Assembly: GCA_902516345.1 (NCBI GenBank)
Contig: CABXYJ010000004.1
Coordinates: 20,021 to 84,020, forward strand
Reading direction: 5' to 3'
DNA length: 64,000 bases
DNA from: an uncultured Pelagibacteraceae bacterium
GTDB taxonomy: Bacteria > Pseudomonadota > Alphaproteobacteria > Pelagibacterales > Pelagibacteraceae
Part shown: positions 57,946 through 64,000 of the stretch, piece after piece
How positions within the stretch are numbered: position 1 is the first letter of the stretch
Layout: each line of letters opens with the position of its first letter
The notes under the pieces: model-generated
The model's database searches: none
What the model was told of the DNA's origin: nothing
The model's input: only the letters and a program-made list of their open reading frames with translations
Translations under genes and position numbers: made by a program

Positions 57946-58465
57946 TGTTTGTCAAAAATGATTCAGGGTGAAACTGAAATCCATATATATTATCTTTTTT
58001 ATTTTCAAAAGACATTGCTGTATTTGTCTCCGTACACCTCATAGTTATTTCAAAATTTCTAGCTTTAAAAGGTTCTTTTAATTTTAATGAATGATAACGA
58101 CCTACTTTAAATTTTTTACCCTTACCAAATATAGAATTATCACTTACGACCCTCACACTGGATTGATAACCATGATAAATTTTTTTTTGCTCTATTATTT
58201 GTGCTCCTTCACAAAATAATATTTGTTGGAAACCAAGACATATTCCAATAATTTTTTTTTTACCCTTAAAGCTTCTGTAAATTTTTGAAGTTAATGGATA
58301 ATTAGTTGGATTACCTGGCCCTGGAGAAAATATAATTGTTGAGGCTTTTTTTAATTTATTCAAATTTAATTTTTCATAGTCATCACATTCAACATCATCA
58401 AATAAAGAAAATTGATGAACAACATTGTAAGTAAAAGAGTCTTTATGGTCGATAACGTAAATCAT
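57908..58465 (-). CDS. pabA: Glutamine amidotransferase, aminodeoxychorismate/anthranilate synthase component II
   Basis: The 185-residue class I glutaminase supplies ammonia to its partner PabB. The nucleophile is in 'KIIGICLGFQQILF', the catalytic His-Glu pair in 'GFQFHPESFLT', and the start 'MIYVIDHKDSFTYNVVHQF' is typical. The family does not distinguish PabA from TrpG. The neighbours pabB and pabC favour p-aminobenzoate synthesis. The start overlaps the pabB stop by one base. Confidence 0.85.
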   Translation of the reverse strand: MIYVIDHKDSFTYNVVHQFSLFDDVECDDYEKLNLNKLKKASTIIFSPGPGNPTNYPLTSKIYRSFKGKKKIIGICLGFQQILFCEGAQIIEQKKIYHGYQSSVRVVSDNSIFGKGKKFKVGRYHSLKLKEPFKARNFEITMRCTETNTAMSFENKKDNIYGFQFHPESFLTNNGKLLIKKILSY

Positions 58466-59622
58466 TAATATAAATCTATTAAAGCTTTGGCTTTTATATA
58501 ATTTTCCTCAAACTCATGTTTCGCACTACTATCGACAACAACACCCGAGGCTACTGAAATTTCTGAGACGTTCCTATAATTTAAAATTGATCTAATAATA
58601 ATATTAAATCTCATATCACCATTAAATTTTATAAAGCCAAAACTTCCGGTGTAAATATTTCTATTTTCTTTTTCTTGTTTGTTTAAAAGGTTTAGGGTAT
58701 TTATTTTTGGGCAACCAATAACTGATCCTCCTGGCATCATGGCTTTAATAATATCAATACTTGCCACTTTGCTATTAAGTTTGCCTTTAATTAAACTCAC
58801 ATAATGAAATAAATCTTTGTACTCCTCAACAACTTTAGTTCTTACTAATTTTACAGATCCTTTCTTACAAATTCTTGACAAGTCATTTCTTTCCATATCG
58901 ACAATCATATTATGTTCTTTGTTTTCTTTAATATTTTTTTTGAAATAATTTAATGCCTTTAATTTGTTCATTTTTTTTGTTTTTTTTACAGTCCCCGCTA
59001 TAGGTTTAGTCGTTATCAATGATCCTTTTTTTGTTATTAAATTTTCAGGAGAACAGCTCACAATAGAGTAATTCTTGTCTTTTATCATAAAAGCCTCTGG
59101 AGCTAAATTTGCCTTTGATAATCTACAAAAAAAATCTAGGGGTTCAATTTTTGAAATTTTTTTATATTTGGTGCAAATCTTTATTTGATAAGTTTCTCCA
59201 CTTTTAATCCTTTTTTTGAATCTTTTAAAAATTTTTGAATATATCTCTCGATTAATATTAATTTTGAAGTCATTCTTTTTATTAAATGGTTTGCTCAAAT
59301 TACTTAAAAAATCTTTATGCAAATTAATTTTTTTTTCTGGTTTATAAAAAATTCCTTTTGGAAATTTGTTGGTCTTTTGTTTGGGGACTTTCACCCCTAT
59401 TAAATTATTTAATAATTCATAACCAAAAAACCCTATGTATAAGTCTGTATTCTTTAATTTATTTTTTTTATTTTTTTTATTTAAAAATCTAATGATGTTG
59501 TTATTATTCAAAATTATTTTTTTTGAAAAATTCGTATACAGGTCAAATCCATTTTTAGATTTGTAAATTATATAAGACTTTCCAGAATTATTTAAATTTT
59601 GAAGTTTTTTTAATGTGTTCAA
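58465..59622 (-). CDS. pabB: Aminodeoxychorismate synthase component I-like chorismate enzyme
   Basis: The 385-residue protein has the chorismate-binding domain: 'GETYQIKICTKY', 'SPENLI', 'TKPIAGTVKK', 'EHNMIVDMERNDLSRIC', 'MMPGGSVIGCPKINTLNLL', 'YTGSFGFI' and 'ASGVVVDSSAKHEFEE'. The N-terminal roughly 90 residues are shorter than in TrpE. At the key site the motif is PIAGT, with alanine as in anthranilate synthase, where most PabB proteins have lysine (PIKGT). The context with pabA and pabC supports p-aminobenzoate synthesis, but TrpE activity is a serious alternative. Confidence 0.72.
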   Translation of the reverse strand: MNTLKKLQNLNNSGKSYIIYKSKNGFDLYTNFSKKIILNNNNIIRFLNKKNKKNKLKNTDLYIGFFGYELLNNLIGVKVPKQKTNKFPKGIFYKPEKKINLHKDFLSNLSKPFNKKNDFKININREIYSKIFKRFKKRIKSGETYQIKICTKYKKISKIEPLDFFCRLSKANLAPEAFMIKDKNYSIVSCSPENLITKKGSLITTKPIAGTVKKTKKMNKLKALNYFKKNIKENKEHNMIVDMERNDLSRICKKGSVKLVRTKVVEEYKDLFHYVSLIKGKLNSKVASIDIIKAMMPGGSVIGCPKINTLNLLNKQEKENRNIYTGSFGFIKFNGDMRFNIIIRSILNYRNVSEISVASGVVVDSSAKHEFEENYIKAKALIDLY

Positions 59623-59626
59623 TTTA

Positions 59627-60844
59627 CTATGTTTTTAATCTAAGCACTGGTTGTTCCCTTATTGGTAGATGAATTATTGCTGCAAAAACCGATAATGCAA
59701 TTGCTAAATACCACGCATAATCATATGACCCATATAAATCGTGAAATAAACCGCCCAAATATGCACCGAAGAATGAACCTACTTGATGACTTAAAAAAAC
59801 AATTCCATACAAAAGTCCTAAGTATTTGGTTCCAAACATGTGCGCCACTATTCCGCTAGTTGCAGGCACTGTTGAAAGCCATAGAAAACCAAAAGTAGCC
59901 CCAAAAATAAAAGAGTTAATATTGCTTGCTGGTAAAAAGATAAAAAACATAATTGAAACTCCTCTTAATGCATAAATGGTGCTTAAGATTATTTTTTTAC
60001 TCATTTTAGTTGATAAGTATCCACTAGTAAGAGAACCGAAAATATTAAACAATCCAATTAATGATAAGATTGCTGCTGCAGTCCAACTTTCTAAGCCTCT
60101 ATCAATCACATATGTGGGCACATGAGTACCTACTAAAGTAATATGAAAACCACACACAAAAAATCCAGAGACTAAAAGCATATAACTTTTAGTACCGAAA
60201 GCTTCTTTCAACGCATCAAACGTTCCTTGATTATTAGGTTGTTCAATACTTTCTTTTAGCGAGGGCGATCTTACAAAAAATGAAATAATTAAACCTATAA
60301 ATAGAGCGATTAAAAAAGCTACTAAAGTATTCTTCCATCCATTCTCGGTTAATGAGTATTCAGTTAATAATGGAGATAAAAAATAACCAAAAGAACCAAC
60401 AGCAGTTACTATACTCATTGCAATAGTTCTGTTAGATAGTGGAAAATGTTTTCCAACAACTGACATTGGTATACTTATAGCTGTTCCACCTAAACCAATC
60501 CCAATTAAAATACCCATATCGATTTGAAAAAATATTCCAGTATTTGGACCTGCATACAAAAAATAAACCCCTGCTAAAAAAAAGACAAAAGCCAGTGATA
60601 TTGCTTTATGACCACCATATTTATCAGCTATTGCTCCAAATATAGGACCAGTTAAACCCCACATCAACATTTGCAACCCAACAGATAAGCCTGATTGAGT
60701 CAGAGATATTCCAAGGTCATCTTTAAAATCCATGAAAAACATTCCAAAAGTCTGTCTCACACCTAAAGAAATCAAGACAACTAAACTCGCTGCAATTAAA
60801 GTAAATAATGCAGTTTTATTTTTTATAAATTTTTCTTGAACCAT
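59627..60844 (-). CDS. MFS transporter
   Basis: The 405-residue protein has about twelve membrane helices and major facilitator features: 'GPIFGAIADKYGGHKAISLAF' (the loop 2-3 G-x-x-x-D-R/K-x-G-x-R/K variant) and 'GSLTSGYLSTKMSKKIIL' in the second half. The substrate is unknown; related alphaproteobacterial proteins are often grouped with oxalate/formate or monocarboxylate carriers, a weak hint. It lies 4 bases from metC and 4 bases from pabB, so it may be in the same transcript. Confidence 0.9.
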   Translation of the reverse strand: MVQEKFIKNKTALFTLIAASLVVLISLGVRQTFGMFFMDFKDDLGISLTQSGLSVGLQMLMWGLTGPIFGAIADKYGGHKAISLAFVFFLAGVYFLYAGPNTGIFFQIDMGILIGIGLGGTAISIPMSVVGKHFPLSNRTIAMSIVTAVGSFGYFLSPLLTEYSLTENGWKNTLVAFLIALFIGLIISFFVRSPSLKESIEQPNNQGTFDALKEAFGTKSYMLLVSGFFVCGFHITLVGTHVPTYVIDRGLESWTAAAILSLIGLFNIFGSLTSGYLSTKMSKKIILSTIYALRGVSIMFFIFLPASNINSFIFGATFGFLWLSTVPATSGIVAHMFGTKYLGLLYGIVFLSHQVGSFFGAYLGGLFHDLYGSYDYAWYLAIALSVFAAIIHLPIREQPVLRLKT

Positions 60845-60848
60845 TTAA

Positions 60849-62024
60849 TTATTTTAAATGTTTTATGGCTTGCTTTATATCAGCGATAAGGTCGCTAGGA
60901 TCTTCTAAACCTATATGAAGCCTTACAAGATGCTCATCGTTGTTTAGACTCATGTATTTTCTATTTCCAGTCTCTCTATGCTCTTGATGTAAAACTAAAC
61001 TTTCAAAACCACCCCAGCTATATCCATAGCCAAATAATTTAAGTGAATTTACAAATTTTCTAACGGAGCTTATATTTTTACTTCTAATTTTTAAACCCAT
61101 TAAACCTGATGCTCCAGAATAATATTTTTTCCACATTCTAAAATTATTTGAATTTCTGATATAAGGGTAAAGAAGCTTTATTTTTTTATTTTTTGAGAGA
61201 TAGGCTGCAACTTTTTTAGCATTCTCACTATGTCTATCTAATCTGACATCAAGTGTTCTTAATCCTCTAGTAATTAAATACGCATCGTCTGGTCCTAATC
61301 TTAATCCAGTAATTTTTTCAGCTATTTTTACTCTATTGAAAACTTTCTTATTGACCGCTAGGCTTCCTCCCATAACATCTGAGTGTCCAGAGTAATATTT
61401 AGTTGCAGAGACAATACTCATATCAAAACCTAGTTTCATTGGCTTTAAATAATATGGTGTTGCCCATGTATTATCAATTGCTGTTAAGATTTTATGTTTT
61501 TTTGCAATTTTAATAATTTTACCAAGATCTTGGAATTCGAATGAATTGCTACCTGGATTTTCAACAAAAATAAGTTTTGTTTTTTTTGAAATATTATTTT
61601 CTAACGTTTTTAAATCTTTAGGATTATAAAAAATAGTTTTAATATTAAATTCTTTTAAATAATTTTCAGTTAGAATTCTTGTTGGACTATAAACTGGATC
61701 TGATACTAATATTTCATCGTTCGGTCTAACTACACTAAAGATAGCTAAAAAAACTGAACCAAAACCTGTCGGTGTTGTAAAAACATGATAACTTTGTTCA
61801 AGTTTAGTTAAAATTTTTTGTAAAATATATGTTGTTGAAGTTCCCTGCCTACCATAATCAAAATGACCTCCAACAGGATTTTTTTGAGCTTTAATTTGAG
61901 TTCTTCTAATATGTTGCATTGATTTAAAAATTATAGTTGAAGCTCTAACAACAGCTGGATTTACTGACTGATTATGAAAATCTTTCGCTGTATGCTTTAA
62001 AAAAGTTTTAAATGATTTTGACAT
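60849..62024 (-). CDS. metC: Cystathionine beta-lyase-type trans-sulfuration enzyme
   Basis: The 391-residue PLP enzyme is of the Cys/Met metabolism family. The PLP lysine is in 'SIVSATKYYSGHSDVMGGSLAV', with the preceding 'VENPGSNSFEFQDL' and 'AIDNTWATPYYLKPMKLG' and the tail 'WGGFESLVLHQEHRET'. MetC is the best fit (cystathionine to homocysteine), based on 'GGFESL' and the gene length; other members such as gamma-lyases are possible. ATG 62024 gives the usual N-terminus, and the longer frame from 62063 was set aside. Confidence 0.85.
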   Translation of the reverse strand: MSKSFKTFLKHTAKDFHNQSVNPAVVRASTIIFKSMQHIRRTQIKAQKNPVGGHFDYGRQGTSTTYILQKILTKLEQSYHVFTTPTGFGSVFLAIFSVVRPNDEILVSDPVYSPTRILTENYLKEFNIKTIFYNPKDLKTLENNISKKTKLIFVENPGSNSFEFQDLGKIIKIAKKHKILTAIDNTWATPYYLKPMKLGFDMSIVSATKYYSGHSDVMGGSLAVNKKVFNRVKIAEKITGLRLGPDDAYLITRGLRTLDVRLDRHSENAKKVAAYLSKNKKIKLLYPYIRNSNNFRMWKKYYSGASGLMGLKIRSKNISSVRKFVNSLKLFGYGYSWGGFESLVLHQEHRETGNRKYMSLNNDEHLVRLHIGLEDPSDLIADIKQAIKHLK

Positions 62025-62031
62025 AAAAAAA

Positions 62032-62060
62032 TTGATAACTGACCACGACAATGCTATATC
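62032..62060 (+). promoter_or_regulatory. Candidate promoter of the 27-residue basic peptide gene
   Basis: TTGATA (62032-62037), a 17-base spacer and TATATC (62055-62060) give a good sigma-70 type match. The leader would be about 33 bases and ends with AAGGA (62091-62095), 4 bases before the ATG at 62100. Such a clear Shine-Dalgarno is uncommon in this window and supports expression. Confidence 0.5.
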
Positions 62061-62099
62061 CAAACAATAATTTCAATTAAATTATAAACAAAGGAAATA

Positions 62100-62183
62100 A
62101 TGGGTTATCCAAAGAAACATAGAGGCCGAAGAAAAATGGGCTCCAAAAAAAGAAGAGCGCGAAAAAAAAATAAAAAGAAATAA
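62100..62183 (+). CDS. Very small, very basic protein of 27 residues (possible ribosome-associated peptide)
   Basis: The frame from ATG 62100 encodes MGYPKKHRGRRKMGSKKRR followed by ARKKNKKK and stops at 62183. Sixteen or more of 27 residues are Lys or Arg, and there is one His. AAGGA precedes the start by 4 bases and a promoter candidate lies upstream. The composition recalls small ribosomal proteins such as bTHX or the AURKAIP1/COX24-type bS22, but no clear homology can be claimed by eye. The gene is followed after 8 bases by the membrane protein at 62192. Confidence 0.7.
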   Translation: MGYPKKHRGRRKMGSKKRRARKKNKKK

Positions 62184-62191
62184 TCATAATT

Positions 62192-62881
62192 ATGAACAGT
62201 ATTGATAAAGTTAAATCAATTTCTGTATGGATTTTTATAATTCCATTTTTATCAGTAAATACTTGCTTGTTAATTGTAACAAACTTTCATCAAATATTAG
62301 AGCCAGGTGTTCCTATATTTCCGACATTTCCTTATCTTGATGGTGGAGTTTCAATCAGCAGAACTGTTAGAGATTTTCCTTTATATTTAATATTTAAACC
62401 AGCAATGTTTATAACCTCATATTTATTAATTCGTTACTGGCTTAATACTAAAAATATTATTAACCACTTTAATCAAGACTATATACACACAAAAAAAATC
62501 ATATTTTTTGGTGTTAGTTCTGCAATATTATTAACAATTCACTCAATTTTTTTAGGAATAAAGTTTGATAATGACTTGTATAAACTATTTAGAAGAGTTG
62601 TAATGCTATCATTCATTATATTTGAATTAATTGCACAAGCTTATTTGATAAAATTTTTTTATGAAATAAGGGAAAAATTAGTAAATTACATTAATATTAT
62701 TTATTTAAAAATAAAAAGGATTTTAATAACAGTTTTAATTACTATCTCAGTTATAACATTGCCCTTTTTACCTTTTGACAATTTTAAATTTTTAAAACAT
62801 GCTATCGAATGGAATGTTTTCTTAGGAGTAATAATTTTCTATTTGTTGACATTTTTAATGTGGAAAAAAAAAATTACTTAG
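62192..62881 (+). CDS. Membrane protein resembling Frag1/DRAM/Sfk1 family
   Basis: The 229-residue product has six predicted membrane helices and an extracytoplasmic segment after the first, '[27 protein letters not shown]', which resembles the 'D-G-G-x-S-I-S' region of the Frag1/DRAM/Sfk1 (CWH43 N-terminal) family. The function of bacterial members is unknown. It lies 8 bases after the 27-residue peptide gene and converges with mnmA, overlapping it by 8 bases. Confidence 0.65.
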   Translation: MNSIDKVKSISVWIFIIPFLSVNTCLLIVTNFHQILEPGVPIFPTFPYLDGGVSISRTVRDFPLYLIFKPAMFITSYLLIRYWLNTKNIINHFNQDYIHTKKIIFFGVSSAILLTIHSIFLGIKFDNDLYKLFRRVVMLSFIIFELIAQAYLIKFFYEIREKLVNYINIIYLKIKRILITVLITISVITLPFLPFDNFKFLKHAIEWNVFLGVIIFYLLTFLMWKKKIT

Positions 62882-63992
62882 TAATCCATCCACCACCAAG
62901 AACTTTGTAACCCAATTTATCTTTATTATAAAATACGCACGCTTGGCCTGGTGATATTCCATCTTCTGATAATTCTAGGTTTACCACAGCCTTATTTTCT
63001 TGGATAAAATTAACTTTCGCTTCGAGAAGTTTTCCAGTTGATCTAACTTTAACAAGTATTTTATTTTGAAATTCTTTTTTACCTCCTAATAGATTTATTC
63101 TATCCAAAGATATCTTTTTTTTACCCAATCTATCCCTTGGTCCAACTATAATTTCATTTTTATCCGGGTTTATCTCCACTACATATAAGGGTTCTTTATC
63201 TGAAACTTTAATCCCTTTTCTTTGACCTATAGTAAAATTAATTATCCCGTCATGTACTCCAATAACTTTTCCACTTGTATCTTTTATATTTCCTTTATTT
63301 AATGACTCAGGTCTAAACTTTTGAATTACTGATGCATAGTCATTATTTGGAACAAAGCAGATATCTTGACTATCAGGTTTATCAGCAACATTTAAATTTA
63401 ATTCTTTTGCTATTTCTCTTGTTTCATTTTTCATCATACCACCTAAAGGGAATCTCAAATAATTTAATTGGTCCCTAGAAGTGTTAAATAAAAAATAGCT
63501 TTGATCTCTATTTTCATCTAGGGCCTTATACATGTTTGTTTCACCATTAGTTGTTATACTTTTAACGTAATGACCCGTTATCATCGCATCAGCCTTTAGT
63601 TCTTTCGAAACTTCAAATAAATCCTTAAATTTTACTGTTTGATTACATTGTACACACGGAATAGGTGTTTCTCCTTTAAGATAACTTTCAACAAAATTAT
63701 CTATTACCTCTCGTTTAAATTTATCCTGATAATAAAGAATCTTATGATCAATATTTAATTTATTTGCTACTCTTTTTGCGTCCATTATATCTTGACCAGA
63801 ACAACATTGTTTCGATACAGCGACCTGTTTGCTATCATCATAAAGTTTTAAAGTTATTCCTATAACTTTGAAACCTTCTTTTTTCATTATTCCTGCAACT
63901 GTAGATGAGTCAACACCACCTGACATCGCCACAACAACAGTCGTTTCAGAAGGTTTTTTATTAAGCCCTATTAAATTTAATTCTTTATTCAT
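62874..63992 (-). CDS. mnmA: tRNA 2-thiouridylase MnmA
   Basis: MnmA adds sulfur to U34 of tRNA-Lys, tRNA-Glu and tRNA-Gln. The 372 residues carry the P-loop '[15 protein letters not shown]', the catalytic cysteine in '[16 protein letters not shown]', '[13 protein letters not shown]', '[14 protein letters not shown]' and the C-terminal '[16 protein letters not shown]'. The gene starts 8 bases from the right edge of the window, so its promoter is outside. Confidence 0.96.
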   Translation of the reverse strand: MNKELNLIGLNKKPSETTVVVAMSGGVDSSTVAGIMKKEGFKVIGITLKLYDDSKQVAVSKQCCSGQDIMDAKRVANKLNIDHKILYYQDKFKREVIDNFVESYLKGETPIPCVQCNQTVKFKDLFEVSKELKADAMITGHYVKSITTNGETNMYKALDENRDQSYFLFNTSRDQLNYLRFPLGGMMKNETREIAKELNLNVADKPDSQDICFVPNNDYASVIQKFRPESLNKGNIKDTSGKVIGVHDGIINFTIGQRKGIKVSDKEPLYVVEINPDKNEIIVGPRDRLGKKKISLDRINLLGGKKEFQNKILVKVRSTGKLLEAKVNFIQENKAVVNLELSEDGISPGQACVFYNKDKLGYKVLGGGWITK

Positions 63993-64000
63993 TTGATGGT

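Noticed and set aside
1..64000. CRISPR arrays, rRNA genes, insertion sequences, prophage genes
   Set aside because: No regularly spaced repeats, no rRNA motifs, no transposase, integrase or phage structural frames were found on either strand.

Overview
The window reads as a chromosomal segment of a streamlined marine alphaproteobacterium of the SAR11 clade (Pelagibacterales). The grounds are the strongly AT-rich sequence with lysine-rich proteins, intergenic gaps that are mostly 0 to 50 bases, many TAATG or ATGA gene junctions, the alphaproteobacterial order secY-adk-rpsM-rpsK-rpoA-rplQ, and an aprM-aprB-aprA set beside sulfonate genes. The clade assignment is inference from gene content, not from a tree. 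No rRNA, CRISPR array, transposase, integrase or prophage gene was found.

Layout. Positions 1-9300 hold housekeeping genes: gatA (partial) and gatC, then ruvX-pyrB-pyrC-plsY-topA, a small secreted protein and a RidA-family gene, facing galU-ugd. Positions 9300-13070 hold panC, mgtE, lipB and rluC. From 41703 down to 13082 almost everything lies on the minus strand in one translation and transcription block: tRNA-Tyr, tRNA-Gly, tuf, tRNA-Trp, secE, nusG, rplKAJL, rpoBC, then directly the str, S10, spc and alpha operons through rplQ. In this block tuf sits next to secE rather than after fusA, and rpmD (L30) is missing between rpsE and rplO.

Positions 41833-47416 are the accessory part. A complete tRNA-Thr gene (42610-42685) is followed by a translationally coupled pair, a secreted alpha/beta hydrolase and a beta-propeller autotransporter. 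The pair ends at a 49-base copy of the tRNA-Thr 3' part (45841-45889) that differs at 3 positions. This is the geometry of a tRNA-targeted integration, but the 3.2 kb segment has no integrase. A TPR/2-oxoglutarate-oxygenase-like gene and a 41-residue membrane peptide follow.

Positions 47413-56668 form a sulfonate and sulfite block: xsc (sulfoacetaldehyde acetyltransferase), suyA-suyB (sulfolactate sulfo-lyase), a YeiH-type permease, a TauE/SafE exporter with a new 44-residue membrane peptide in front, a 116-residue unknown, and aprA-aprB-aprM. Xsc and SuyAB both release sulfite. The exporters can remove it, and AprMBA running in the oxidative direction can turn it into adenylylsulfate. The remaining region has a HIT protein, a p-aminobenzoate set (pabB-pabA-pabC), an MFS transporter, a cystathionine beta-lyase-type enzyme, an unannotated 27-residue very basic peptide with a good promoter and ribosome binding site, a membrane protein and mnmA.

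No gap without a gene exceeds 300 bases. The larger ones (28950-29108, 41704-41832, 45754-45840, 47188-47290, 49198-49301, 56669-56771) hold promoter candidates, a hairpin or the tRNA fragment, or nothing recognisable. Ends of genes were taken from the reading frames. Starts were moved inward where an internal ATG fitted better. Promoters were identified by eye only.
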